Program-made: the position numbers and the translations under genes | Notes under the pieces: generated by a model | Told to the model about the DNA's origin: nothing | The model's input: the letters and a program-made list of their open reading frames with translations, nothing else | The model's database searches: none | Shown here: one piece after another, positions 7,692 to 15,938 of the stretch | Position numbering within the stretch: the stretch's first letter is position 1 | Layout of the letters: each line of letters begins with the position of its first letter | Origin: an uncultured Mycoplasmatota bacterium | GTDB taxonomy: Bacteria > Bacillota_I > Bacilli_A > RF39 > UBA660 | Assembly (NCBI GenBank): GCA_900546745.1 | Contig: URDT01000015.1 | Coordinates: forward strand, 1-29,760 | DNA length: 29,760 nucleotides | Direction of reading: 5' to 3'

Positions 7692-8399
7692 TTATTTTGA
7701 TAATATTCTTTTAATATCATTTTCTAGTTTTCTTTTTTCTTCTAATCTTTGATTTCTTTTTGTTTTATAATTAATTAAAATATTTGGATAAGAGCTTTTC
7801 AAACGACGATAAAGTATGGAATTATTATTAATCCATTTTAAAACTTCTTCTCTAACATATTCTGTATTATCTTTATTCATATCATTGATATGATTCTTTA
7901 TTTTAAACGTAACAAAGAAAGAGACAATATTATCTATGATAAATAATAGTAATATTAAAGTTGCTATAACAGTTAATAAATTACTTGGAATAAGTTCTAC
8001 AAGAGAAACAACAAATGGATGAATAATATAAACTACTAGACATCCTAATATTCCAAAAGGAATCATTGTATCTAAACATATTCTACCATTTAAATTGAAT
8101 TTTTTTGTCGAATAATCCCACCATTTCGCATGAAATATTTTTTCCATAAAATAAGAGGTAAAGTATTCTAATAGGGAACATACAAATATGGCTTTTAAGA
8201 AAACGCTTAGTATATCTGATTTATCTTTTCCAATTAATAAAACGATTGCTAAAACACCATAACCGTAAATTGTACATAAAGGACCTATTAAAAATCCTCG
8301 ATTGATAAATCTTTTATATTGAAAAAATTTACAAGTTACTTCTAAGCACCAACCTATAAAAGAATAAATAATAAAGTATAAAAAATATTTTATTATCAT
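7692..8399 (-). CDS. PF06541-type membrane protein ('putative ABC-transporter type IV')
   Basis: Multi-spanning membrane protein of about 235 residues, function unknown despite the family name. The signature SFIGWCLEV near the start, RGFLIGPLCTIYGYG, and the later KWWDYSTKKFNLNGRICLD and PFGILGC are the usual family blocks. Five hydrophobic segments are apparent, then a basic, coiled C-terminal tail of about 70 residues. The open frame begins at a GTG (8408), but the AGGGAG ribosome site is correctly spaced for the ATG at 8399, so that start is preferred. It has its own promoter, and downstream transcription is probably separated from the DUF4358 operon. Confidence 0.8.
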   Translation of the reverse strand: MIIKYFLYFIIYSFIGWCLEVTCKFFQYKRFINRGFLIGPLCTIYGYGVLAIVLLIGKDKSDILSVFLKAIFVCSLLEYFTSYFMEKIFHAKWWDYSTKKFNLNGRICLDTMIPFGILGCLVVYIIHPFVVSLVELIPSNLLTVIATLILLLFIIDNIVSFFVTFKIKNHINDMNKDNTEYVREEVLKWINNNSILYRRLKSSYPNILINYKTKRNQRLEEKRKLENDIKRILSK

Positions 8400-8419
8400 T
8401 AAAACCACTCCCTATTTTC

Positions 8420-8448
8420 ATTATACTAGATAATATTAATGTTTTAAA
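8420..8448 (-). promoter_or_regulatory. Promoter for the PF06541 gene
   Basis: TTTAAA (8443-8448) and TATAAT (8420-8425), 17-bp spacer, minus strand, about 20 bp before the start codon. Confidence 0.5.
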
Positions 8449-8469
8449 GACCCAAAAAAGAATTCTATT

Positions 8470-8847
8470 TCAAATCCTTTTTACTATATTATTTACTTTT
8501 TTCTTTACTATGATATGTTCACATAACGCTCTTAAGTCAACAATTTGTCCTTTACTTTCTCTTGTTAATATTGCTAAATCAATTATATCATTATCAATAT
8601 TATCTAGATACATTAAATAAAATCTTCTATATTTATCATAATCTTTAAAAATATAAACTTCATTTTTTTGCTATCTCTAACAAACATTGTTCTTTTTTCA
8701 TCAACATCAACAACTGGTATATGTTCAACTTTTATTACATTCATAATGTGTAGAAATAACCATGTTTTAAAATCTAATCTTGATGTTGAATTTGCTTTTT
8801 TGTCAATTATTTTTTTCATCAAAATTCATCATATATCTTTCTCCCAT
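8470..8847 (-). pseudogene. Frameshifted small gene of unknown family (repeat copy 1)
   Basis: Read through two single-base-type slips, this gives a protein of about 125 residues beginning MGERYMMNFDEK, then SRLDFKTWLFLHIMNVIKVE, ending with LTRESKGQIVDLRALCEHII and a Lys-rich tail. The first slip is at an A-run near 8811-8817 and the second at a 7-A run near 8662-8668, after which the frame continues as NEVYIFKDYDKYRRFYLMYL. I do not recognise the family. The 5' 173 bp recurs at 14178-14352. The IS3 element begins about 20 bp upstream of the start, so the promoter is probably lost. Confidence 0.55.
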
Positions 8848-8854
8848 TTATTAA
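8682..8854 (-). repeat. Direct repeat, copy 1 (about 173 bp)
   Basis: Near-identical to 14178-14352, same orientation, covering the start and first half of the unknown small gene. Differences are a few substitutions and two missing bases in A-runs. The pair brackets the IS3 element, the histidine kinase and the acyltransferase. Confidence 0.9.
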
Positions 8855-8890
8855 ATCTTTAGAAAAAAATGTGGAACAAATAAATATTAG

Positions 8891-9230
8891 ACTGCTGAAG
8901 AAAAAGAAAAAATATTGTTAGAATGTAAAGAAAAAGGAATTGGTGGAACTAAAGTAGCTAAGGAATACGTAATATCTAGATCACAGTTTTTTAACTGGGC
9001 TAAAGCTTATTTAAATTATGGTATAAAGGAATTAGAAAATAAAAAGAAACCTGGAAATCCTCTATTAAAATATTCTAGTAAGAAAAATTTAACAGATATT
9101 GAGAAACTGCAATATGAAGTTAAGAGTTGAGAATGAACGATTAAAAAAAGGATACCTTGTGAAAGGAGATGGTTCAGTTGTAATATTCAAAAAAGAAAAC
9201 AAAAAGAATTTGAGATTGTACAAACATTAA
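8891..9230 (+). pseudogene. IS3-family orfA relic
   Basis: Helix-turn-helix part of an IS3 transposase. From 8891 the frame reads TAEEKEKILLECKEKGIGGT, then AKEYVISRSQFFNWAKAYL, a normal orfA HTH region, but a TAG (8888-8890) directly precedes it and no start is in place. The frame stops at 9130; the next frame continues with LRVENERLKKGYLVKGDGS up to 9230, so a frameshift splits the leucine-zipper region. The usual programmed -1 slippage between orfA and orfB could account for the second change, not for the first. Confidence 0.75.
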
Positions 9231-9262
9231 GTAAAAAATATTCAGTTAAATCATTATGTGAG

Positions 9263-10012
9263 GTGATGAATATTTCTAGAAGTGGTTTTTATAAATGGTT
9301 AAAAAATAAAGATATTCTAAATCAATATGAAATAAATCGTAGAGATTTAGAAACACTAATAAGAAACATCCATAAAAGAAAGCCAAGTTATGGCTATCAT
9401 AGAATAAATTATCTAATTCGTAAAGAAACTGGTTGGGTAGTATCTGATAACTTAGTTCATAAAGTGTGTAAGATATTAAAAATAAGAAGTAAAGCAAAAC
9501 ACTATTCTACTTATAAAAAGCCAGGTGAAGAATCAATTAAATATCCAAATCTTATTAATAATAATTGGAATACTACAAGACCATTAGAAAAAATTACATC
9601 AGACACAACAATGATATGGTTTAAAAGTCAAAGATATGATTGGACATATTATGTAGACGCATTTGATGATTCTATAATAGGTTCAGATGTTAAACCTTTT
9701 TATCATGGAATAAGTATGAAAAATCATAGAGATGCTTCACAAGATATGTTAAATAACAAAATAAAAAGAGGATATATAAACCTTGAAACAATTTTCCACT
9801 CAGATCAAGGTAAAATATATTCCTCACTGTCATTTAATAATGAACATAAAAATTATAACATAAAAAGGTCAATGTCGAGAATGGTAACTCCAACTGACAA
9901 TCCAATAATTGAATCTAAAAACGGTTGGTTAAAAAAGGAAATGTTTATTGACTTTAATCCAAATGATTATGAAACACCAATTGAGTATAGAATTCAATTA
10001 GGGTTTAAATAA
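9263..10012 (+). pseudogene. IS3-family orfB transposase, internally deleted
   Basis: Integrase-type transposase. Homology starts before the first ATG, from about 9197 (KQKEFEIVQTLSKKYSVKSL), as expected for a frameshift-fused orfB. It has the HTH_21 region (RKPSYGYHRINYLIRKETGW) and the DDE triad: Asp in ITSDTTMIW, Asp in FHSDQGKIYSS and Glu in NPIIESKNGWLKKE. After KEMFIDFNPNDYE the sequence jumps straight to TPIEYRIQLGFK, which is normally about 35-40 residues further on, so the region around the conserved YNxxRP block is deleted in frame. Probably inactive. Confidence 0.8.
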
Positions 10013-10069
10013 AATTTTTTTGTCTACTTTTTATTGACAAGTTCAGAATCCAATCTCATCTAAATTATT

Positions 10070-12160
10070 TCAATTTTCGTCTTCTTTGTTTTCGTCAATC
10101 ACATGTACATCTTCCAATACTTTATCTTTAATATCTATTTTATTTAAAGGCTTAGACATATCTGATAAAGCACTGACTAATTGACTATCTAATTCATTAA
10201 TGTTTTCATTATTTTTTTCTTCATTGGAATCTATACTATCAGACTGCTCTATATCAAAAATTATTTCTTCCGTATCATTGTTATTTGATTCAACAGTATT
10301 AACTAACTTTTCTGTATCTTTTAATACATTTGAGTTTAAAAATATAGTTTCTAGTTTCTCTTGAATTTGGTCTTTTTTAAACGGTTTTGCAATATAATCT
10401 GCAAATCCTTCACTTTTATATTTTTCCTCAGCTCCTGCAACAGCATCAGCAGTTAAAGCTATTGTTGGAATATTAAAATTTGTTTTTTCTTTTAGTTTTG
10501 TTATTGCACTCTCGCCACTCATATTTGGCATCATTATATCCATTAGGATTAAATCATATTCATTTCCGTTAACAACTTTATCTAAACATTCCTGACCATC
10601 ATAACATTCATCAATTTTAAAATTAAAATCTTGAAGTGCTTTTTTAGCTACTTTAATATTTAATTTATTATCATCTACAATTAATATTTTTTTATTTTCA
10701 AATACACTTGATAAATCTTGCGTATTATTCTTTGGTTGTTCTGTCACTTGAATAGGACCAGATAATTTACTAATCTTTTGAGGAATTTGAGCCATAAATA
10801 TTGAACCTTGTCCAAACTTAGATTGAACATTAATTTTACCACCCATCATTTCAACAAGTGCTTTCGTGATAGCAAGTCCTAATCCAGTACCTTCTGTTGT
10901 CGAATTCATTTCAGCATCTAATCTTTCAAATTTAGTAAACAATTTATTTATATTTTCTGCTTTAATTCCTTTTCCTGTATCTTTAATACTTATGATTAAA
11001 TTGCAAATGTCTTTTTGATTTATACATTTAACCGATAATTCAATTGTTCCTCTGTCTGTATATTTGATAGCATTAGTAAGTAAATTATTTACTATTTCTT
11101 TTATGTGAATTTTATCACCAATTAATTCATATGGAATATCTTCGGCAATACTAACTTTAAAATCAATTGGTTTTTCACCTATTCTTGTTGCATCTATTTT
11201 AGCCAAGTTTTCAATATCTTCTTTAAAATTATAAGGAACTTCTACTATTTCCATCTTATTAGTCTCTATTTTGTTTATATCTAATATATTACCTACTATT
11301 TCAAGTAATGTTTGAGATGCGCTTATAATATCTTCTGAATTTTCTACAACATCAGATGGTAATTGATCTTTATAAGATAAATTATCTTCAGATAATCCTA
11401 CTATTGCATTTAAAGGTGTTCTTATCTCATGGGACATACTAGATAAGAAATCTGATTTGGCTCTATTGGCTTTTTCTGCTTGTTCTTTTGCAAGTTCCAT
11501 TTGTCTTAATAGTTTTAAATCAGGGTTTTCTATTGTATGAAACATTACTAAGTAACTCAAAGTAAAAATAAATGTTTCAGTAATTATTTCTGGATAATAT
11601 TTACGAAGAAGCAAGGCAATTATAAAGAAAACAAATAGAATTATAAATGGCAACAATTTATTTTTCTCTTCTTTACTTCTAATATAGAATAATATACAAA
11701 AAACAATTATTAAAAACATATATAATATTACTTCAACCATGGCAGCATAATATGCTGGCCCATTTAAATCTACAGCCTCACCTATTATAATAGTATCCAT
11801 AGGTAGTGCCAATATAAAAAATATAACTATAGAAGTAATTACATTAAATAATATATTCATTTTTTTAATTATTTTTTTATCAAAATTATTTAATCCTATA
11901 ACATATTTCAGCAAAAACAATAGCATCAAATCCATCGTTACCAAATAAAATGATTGCAATATTCCAGTAAATAATAAGTTTCCAACAAGCATAGCAAATA
12001 AATAAATAATGACAGCAAATATAGAATAAATTAAATTAATAACAATTAATTTTCTATATATTTTGGTTTCATAATTATCAACTGATTCTCTTAAAAAAAA
12101 TAATACTACAAGATAAATCGCAAGTACTAGTGAACCGCAAGGTAACCATATTCCACTCAT
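10070..12160 (-). CDS. Hybrid sensor histidine kinase with receiver domain
   Basis: Membrane sensor kinase of about 696 residues. The first 215 residues hold six or seven transmembrane segments (7TM-type sensor). Then a linker, HisKA with FLSSMSHEIRTPLNAI (His244), HATPase with NNLLTNAIKYTD, DTGKGI and GTGLGLAI, and a C-terminal receiver with VDDN, phosphoacceptor Asp541 in LILMDIMMPNMSG and the conserved Lys592. An acidic tail of about 90 residues follows. The open frame starts at GTG 12169, but AGAGGTG is properly spaced only for the ATG at 12160. No separate response regulator or HPt gene is adjacent, so its output is unknown. The acyltransferase lies upstream on the same strand. Confidence 0.93.
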   Translation of the reverse strand: MSGIWLPCGSLVLAIYLVVLFFLRESVDNYETKIYRKLIVINLIYSIFAVIIYLFAMLVGNLLFTGILQSFYLVTMDLMLLFLLKYVIGLNNFDKKIIKKMNILFNVITSIVIFFILALPMDTIIIGEAVDLNGPAYYAAMVEVILYMFLIIVFCILFYIRSKEEKNKLLPFIILFVFFIIALLLRKYYPEIITETFIFTLSYLVMFHTIENPDLKLLRQMELAKEQAEKANRAKSDFLSSMSHEIRTPLNAIVGLSEDNLSYKDQLPSDVVENSEDIISASQTLLEIVGNILDINKIETNKMEIVEVPYNFKEDIENLAKIDATRIGEKPIDFKVSIAEDIPYELIGDKIHIKEIVNNLLTNAIKYTDRGTIELSVKCINQKDICNLIISIKDTGKGIKAENINKLFTKFERLDAEMNSTTEGTGLGLAITKALVEMMGGKINVQSKFGQGSIFMAQIPQKISKLSGPIQVTEQPKNNTQDLSSVFENKKILIVDDNKLNIKVAKKALQDFNFKIDECYDGQECLDKVVNGNEYDLILMDIMMPNMSGESAITKLKEKTNFNIPTIALTADAVAGAEEKYKSEGFADYIAKPFKKDQIQEKLETIFLNSNVLKDTEKLVNTVESNNNDTEEIIFDIEQSDSIDSNEEKNNENINELDSQLVSALSDMSKPLNKIDIKDKVLEDVHVIDENKEDEN

Positions 12161-12190
12161 TATAATCACACCTCTATTTAAATTTTAACA

Positions 12191-12218
12191 AAAAAAGCGC
12201 ATTTTTTAAAGCTTTTTT
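12191..12218 (-). terminator. Possible terminator or attenuator between acyltransferase and kinase
   Basis: AAAAAAGC (12191-12198) pairs with GCTTTTTT (12211-12218) around a 12-nt loop containing the acyltransferase stop. The minus-strand tail is T-rich. A large loop and AU-rich stem make this moderate; readthrough into the kinase is plausible. Confidence 0.45.
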
Positions 12219-13195
12219 ATATATTGTTTTCCGAATACATTTTCTGGGTAATCCAGATCATAATATCTAGTTTTTTCTATTACATCTAGTGTATAACCAT
12301 TTACAGATTCAGACATTATATCATTTATAAAATCTAATTCATTTTGATATGAATCTTTGAACGAATCTCTAGAAATAATTTCTTTACTGCTAAATATAAT
12401 TTCGCCAACTAATGAATTCATGTTTTCTTTTAAACTTTTTGTGATATCTTTGATGTCTGATTCACATGCTCCAGTCAAATTAATTTCACTACCAATATTT
12501 ACTATATATGTCTTTTTATCTCTTACAATACCAATTGGAATAATTACGCCATTACCGTTTACAGCTATTCTTGCAGCACCAGGAAATAAAGTTTGTGTTA
12601 ATCTTGGAGTTACATTCCATGCCCCTTCAGGATAAATTAATATATTATCCTTATCAGCAATTCTCTTAGTACATGTTACATCACAAATATGTCTATCCAT
12701 TTTGTATTCTTCATAAAGTTCTAATTCTTGTAATGTTAAAGTTTGACCTTTTTTATACTTTTTAAATACATTACTTATATTATATCCTGTATCCATACAG
12801 ATTCTTCCACTTATCTTATCTAAGAAAAAACCCTCAAGATTTCTATATGTTTCCTCTGGATCACCCATAACAAAGTATACTTGTTCATTAATAGCCTCCA
12901 TGGCAGACTCAATATCATATCTTCCTACATGACTAGATGCATATACTTTACCAGCAGAAATATTGTCAGACCTTTTGTCATCAAATAAAATTAAATTTCT
13001 GCCACTTAATAATCGGTCTATCTTTAATATCAATTTAGTTAAGAAATAAATTCTTTTTTTTATTTTACTTGTTTCTAGTGGTTTATTAATATCATATTCA
13101 TAACTACGTAATTTTCTATAATATGCAGATAACTCTTGCATAGACATTTTTTTAAGTTCTAATAATTTTTTATATTCAAAATTACTATGTTCCAT
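12206..13195 (-). CDS. PlsC-like acyltransferase
   Basis: Probable lysophospholipid (1-acylglycerol-3-phosphate) acyltransferase-fold protein, 329 residues. The HX4D catalytic motif is present as SSHVGRYDIE and the second block as ILIYPEGAWNVTP (family FPEG-type). N-terminal residues 1-70 are basic and include the weakly hydrophobic ITKLILKIDRLL region, suggesting peripheral membrane binding, not a spanning domain. Residues after 230 form a family-unusual extension. Longer than typical PlsC (about 240). The substrate could be a lysophospholipid or a glycolipid. The promoter upstream is nearly consensus and carries a tandem repeat that may be an operator. The hybrid kinase follows 45 bp downstream. 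Confidence 0.75.
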   Translation of the reverse strand: MEHSNFEYKKLLELKKMSMQELSAYYRKLRSYEYDINKPLETSKIKKRIYFLTKLILKIDRLLSGRNLILFDDKRSDNISAGKVYASSHVGRYDIESAMEAINEQVYFVMGDPEETYRNLEGFFLDKISGRICMDTGYNISNVFKKYKKGQTLTLQELELYEEYKMDRHICDVTCTKRIADKDNILIYPEGAWNVTPRLTQTLFPGAARIAVNGNGVIIPIGIVRDKKTYIVNIGSEINLTGACESDIKDITKSLKENMNSLVGEIIFSSKEIISRDSFKDSYQNELDFINDIMSESVNGYTLDVIEKTRYYDLDYPENVFGKQYIKKL

Positions 13196-13230
13196 ACAAA
13201 TTCCCCCTAATATCCAACCAATGCCTTTAA

Positions 13231-13251
13231 TTTAGTACATATTTTAGTACA
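13231..13251 (-). promoter_or_regulatory. Tandem TGTACTAAA motif over the -10: candidate operator
   Basis: TTTAGTACA occurs twice on the plus strand (13231-13239 and 13243-13251), a period of 12 bp. One copy covers the -10 box and the other is just downstream, an operator-like placement. The TTAGTAC core resembles half of a FapR site, but FapR sites are inverted, not tandem. The regulator is unknown. Confidence 0.4.
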
Positions 13252-13269
13252 AAATGCCATATTTGTCAA
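13241..13269 (-). promoter_or_regulatory. Promoter for the acyltransferase (and probably the kinase)
   Basis: TTGACA (13264-13269) and TAAAAT (13241-13246) with a 17-bp spacer on the minus strand; the best -35 in the window. Confidence 0.65.
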
Positions 13270-13287
13270 AGATTGATATACATTATA

Positions 13288-13312
13288 AAACTTACCCAAT
13301 ATAGGTAAGTTT
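13288..13312 (-). terminator. Hairpin after the frameshifted gene
   Basis: Perfect 9-bp stem AAACTTACC/GGTAAGTTT with a 7-nt loop, 25 bp beyond the stop at 13337. The T tail is short, so it is a likely but not ideal terminator. Confidence 0.5.
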
Positions 13313-13336
13313 ATGTTCATATTTAACTCTATTAAT

Positions 13337-13928
13337 TTACACTAAAGACAATACTTTTTGTTTATTATTAATATAGTTTTCTTCTAAATCTAATACACAT
13401 TTTCTATATGTTTCATATGCAAAATCATATTTACCATATTCAATTGCTTTTACAAATATAGCAATAACATTTTCATAGATATTATTATATATTTCATTAC
13501 AATTTGGATCTCCATCATATATATTAATATGTTCTTTTCCATTACTATCGGTATGAACCTCATAGTATACTCCTTTTTCATTTTTATATATTTCTGACCT
13601 TTTCTTTTCCCTCTAACATTTCATTTTTCCAATATTTCTCTAAATGACCAAAATCATAAGATAATCTTTCAATATAATTTTCAAAGACAGGTTCAGATGC
13701 AATATATTCATCAAATATATCAGTTATTTCTAAATCAATAAATTCTAAATCCTTTGGCTCAATATTTTTTAAAGTCTTATTATTTTTAAAATTATCATAC
13801 CAATTTTGAACCTTTTCTCTTGCTTTAATCAAGTTTCCTTTATTTTCATAAAAATCATTATTCAATATGATATCCATATTTTCAAAAGTTTCTATAAAAA
13901 ATGAATTAATTTCTTCATAATTTTTCAT
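13337..13928 (-). pseudogene. Frameshifted gene of unknown function
   Basis: Two reading frames join into one acidic, soluble protein of about 195 residues. The N-terminal 114 codons (13584-13928, MKNYEEINSFFIETFENMD...) stop at about 13584. A second frame, entered within the A-rich stretch near 13605, continues as EIYKNEKGVYYEVHTDSNGK and IYDGDPNCNEIYNNIY to a stop at 13337. Codon content and composition are alike in both halves. I do not recognise the family; no signal peptide or membrane segment is seen. A sequencing error at the A-run would look the same as a real frameshift. Confidence 0.55.
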
Positions 13929-13979
13929 ACTATCATCCTATCAATTTTATTATCAAAAAGATTATATCATAACTCACCC

Positions 13980-14184
13980 TCACAAAAAAATATATGGAAA
14001 CACAGCATTCAAATAATCTTCAGCACTCATATAAACTATCTCATCAGCATAATTAGGAGAGATAAATTCATCATTTAATAAATTTACTCTAGGATTACTT
14101 GTAGATTCTAAAAAAATATGTAGTCTTCCCATCAATTATTTCTACTCTATATTTTAATTCTTTCAATGGTGCAATATAAACATT
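13980..14184 (-). pseudogene. C-terminal fragment of an unknown gene, frameshifted
   Basis: The minus strand reads NVYIAPLKELKYRVEIIDGK and then, after dropping one base in a 7-T run (near 14110-14116), LESTSNPRVNLLNDEFISPN, ADEIVYMSAEDYLNAVF to a stop at 13980. It joins directly onto the truncated repeat-copy gene at about 14178-14184. Either a separate gene was cut here or it is the tail of a divergent version of that gene. No family recognised. Confidence 0.4.
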
Positions 14185-14345
14185 GTTCTTTTTTCATCAA
14201 CATCAACAACTGGTATATGTTCAACTTTTATTACATTCATAATGTGTAGAAATAACCATGTTTTAAAATCCAATCTTGATGTTGAATTTATTTTTTTGTC
14301 AATTGCTTTTTTCTCATCAAAATTCATCATATATCTTTCTCCCAT
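14163..14345 (-). pseudogene. Truncated small gene of unknown family (repeat copy 2)
   Basis: Starts MGERYMMNFDEKKAIDKK and runs through FLHIMNVIKVEHIPVVDVDE to KRTMF, like the gene at 8470-8847 but in frame at the two positions where that copy is shifted near its start. After TMF it diverges into ILHH and stops, losing the second half. This copy shows what the intact N-terminus looks like. Function unknown. Confidence 0.5.
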
Positions 14346-14352
14346 TTATTAA
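14178..14352 (-). repeat. Direct repeat, copy 2 (about 175 bp)
   Basis: Same orientation and nearly the same sequence as 8682-8854; the match ends abruptly on both sides (at CCCATTTATTAA on the upstream side and AAACATTGTTC on the other). Confidence 0.9.
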
Positions 14353-14417
14353 GTTCTTAGGATATTATACAATAAAAAACATTCTATTTATATATTAAAA
14401 GTATAATTTACTACTTT

Positions 14418-14512
14418 TTACCTTTGATATCTACTAATATTTAAAACAATTCCCATTCCACATAAGGTAATTAACAAACTAGATCCTCCGTAAGATAAGA
14501 ATGGTAATGTTA
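14418..14512 (-). repeat. Duplicated 3' end of ftsW (distal copy)
   Basis: Positions 14422-14512 are identical over 91 bp to 18560-18650, the last part of ftsW. The minus strand reads ITLPFLSYGGSSLLITLCGM and GIVLNISRYQR, then TAA at 14418-14420 (AGGTAA here, AGATAA in the real gene). Upstream of ITLPF the reading becomes unrelated (NSKMTNG). This is either the original chromosomal end of ftsW, displaced by an inserted element, or a duplicate made with it. Confidence 0.92.
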
Positions 14513-14582
14513 TTCCATTTGTCATTTTAGAGTTATAAAAAAATAAAGGGTTGCCCGTACTATTGTGATAACTTTTTAAATA

Positions 14583-15059
14583 TTAAACTAACTTACTTGC
14601 TATATTGGTAAGTTCTTTAAATCTTAAAAACACTTTAACTTCTTTTTCATTGCCTTCATCATACATAACAATTCTACTAATCAAATTTTTTATTGTACTC
14701 CTAGACGGAGTCTTTAATTTCATAAATTTTTTCTACTGCTTCACGACATTTAGTAAATTCTTTTTCTTTTGATTTATCAGAAAATATCTTTAATTTATTT
14801 TCTAGTTCTTCTTTTTTATCTTTAATTGTCTTAATTATTTTTCCATATCATCTATATCACAATTATAAACATATACAAAATCTTCAACCAAATTCCTAAC
14901 ATCATAATACTTGAAAAATTCTTCACCAACTTCGTTTAAAAAATTGATTATATCTTTTTCTAATAAATGATAGTTAAGCCTGTTAGGAGTATACATCCAC
15001 TTTGTACACCTTTTCTTATGTAATGATTCTTCTTTTTGTATAATAAAAAAACCAATTCG
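14583..15059 (-). pseudogene. C-terminal relic of a large serine recombinase
   Basis: Three frames join to give the C-terminal half of a large serine recombinase. The frame entering at 15059 reads HKKRCTKWMYTPNRLNYHLL, EKDIINFLNEVGEEFF (end of the zinc-ribbon domain). After a missing base near 14845 it continues as the coiled-coil IKTIKDKKEELENKLKIFSD. After another shift near 14700 it ends STIKNLISRIVMYDEGNEKE, VKVFLRFKELTNIASKLV and a stop at 14583, the usual terminal strand domain. The catalytic N-terminal domain with the active serine is absent; its place is taken by the lipoprotein gene, whose last codons overlap this relic. Confidence 0.6.
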
Positions 15060-15582
15060 TTAAAATTGATCTCCTGAATGTTTTTTTATTTTCTAAATCA
15101 TATTTATCCATTATAGAACAAGAACCATCATCATAAGAATAGCATGGATATGCATATTGTTCTTCTTTATTACCATCGATTTCATTAATATTAATAACCT
15201 TTATTGCAAGAATATTGTATCCTTCGGTATCTTGAGTTTTTTCTAAAATTCCTTCTATTTCATACCAATTATTTTCTTTTACTTTAGATAAATCATATTT
15301 GGCATACAATCCACCAAATCCAGCATCAGCTGCACAACAACTTATAATATATTTACCTATAGCGAAATATCCACTTGGTAGATAAGGAAGTCCTTTTCTT
15401 ACAGCAAAACCTCTAACTTTAATTTTTTTACCAACATATTTATCAGAATCATAACTAGGAAAATTTGTTGATACTATTGTAAGTTTATCTTGAGTTTCTT
15501 GTTTTTTGTTGCATCCAGTTAAACTTACAATTTCAAAAATAGACACAACGAAAATTAATAATAGTTTACTTATTTTTTTCAT
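15016..15582 (-). CDS. DUF1980/YcgQ-like lipoprotein
   Basis: Lipoprotein of about 188 residues: signal peptide with lipobox SLTGC (Cys24 from the ATG at 15582). The frame also opens at 15594, but GATGGAG is spaced for the second ATG. The mature part has YVGKKIKVRGFAVRKG, IGKYIISCCAADAGFG and NNWYEIEGILEK, the pattern of the TIGR03943/DUF1980 (B. subtilis YcgQ-like) domain with its CCxADA motif. In Bacillus ycgQ and ycgR belong to the Zur regulon, which fits the Fur-family and Cys/His-rich neighbours here. The last 20 or so residues (FRRSILTNWFFYYTKRRIIT) run into the recombinase relic and are probably not native, so the true C-terminus may be truncated. Confidence 0.7.
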   Translation of the reverse strand: MKKISKLLLIFVVSIFEIVSLTGCNKKQETQDKLTIVSTNFPSYDSDKYVGKKIKVRGFAVRKGLPYLPSGYFAIGKYIISCCAADAGFGGLYAKYDLSKVKENNWYEIEGILEKTQDTEGYNILAIKVININEIDGNKEEQYAYPCYSYDDGSCSIMDKYDLENKKTFRRSILTNWFFYYTKRRIIT

Positions 15583-15627
15583 TTTTTTCTCCATCTTTCA
15601 CTATTTATTTAAAGTAAAAGATGAATA

Positions 15628-15924
15628 TCAATTATTTAATTGAGCCTTTAATTCTACTAATGTTAAATCTTTTTTATAAAATATTTTTTTTGATGTTTTT
15701 TGTACTTCAAAATTGTATAGAAAAAATGAAAATATGATTAATGAACTAAATCCTAATCCTAAACCTTTTAAATTATCTTCTGCTTGATGTATTAAAACAC
15801 AAATAGGACAATCAGGCGTATGAGTACAATCATGATTATACTCTTTTAAAAGAAAGCAAAAATTTAGTATTACTGATACTAATAGTGAAATAACAATTAA
15901 TTTATTAATATTTTTGCTTTTCAT
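15628..15924 (-). CDS. Small Cys/His-rich membrane protein
   Basis: 98 residues with two transmembrane segments (about 9-26 and 55-71). Between them lies the extracytoplasmic loop NHDCTHTPDCPICVLIHQAE, holding three Cys and three His (His31, Cys33, His35, Cys39, Cys42, His46), a likely metal-binding site. Similar HDCxxxDCPxC proteins occur beside zinc-uptake and Fur-family genes in Firmicutes; this is recollection of context, not a searched match. It lies 14 bp from the Fur-family pseudogene and 33 bp before the lipoprotein frame, forming one operon. Role in metal sensing or delivery is inferred. Confidence 0.6.
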   Translation of the reverse strand: MKSKNINKLIVISLLVSVILNFCFLLKEYNHDCTHTPDCPICVLIHQAEDNLKGLGLGFSSLIIFSFFLYNFEVQKTSKKIFYKKDLTLVELKAQLNN

Positions 15925-15938
15925 AAATTTCGCCCCTA

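Larger units (their letters stand above)
8870..10045 (+). mobile_element. Degenerate IS3-family insertion sequence
   Basis: The only substantial plus-strand coding content in the window: an orfA relic and an orfB with DDE transposase features. Candidate terminal inverted repeats are 8870-8892 (TGTGGAACAAATAAATATTA...) and the complement of 10022-10045; the inner parts CAAATAAATATTAGAC and TCAATAAAAAGTAGAC match at 12 of 16. Ends are inferred from this weak repeat, and no target duplication was confirmed. orfA lacks a start and is frameshifted, and orfB lacks about 40 C-terminal residues, so the element is dead. Confidence 0.75.

Noticed and set aside
8668..8862. Plus-strand open frame over the repeat-copy gene
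   Set aside because: The opposite strand of the same repeat matches a conserved reading in copy 2, and this frame is not kept in the second copy.
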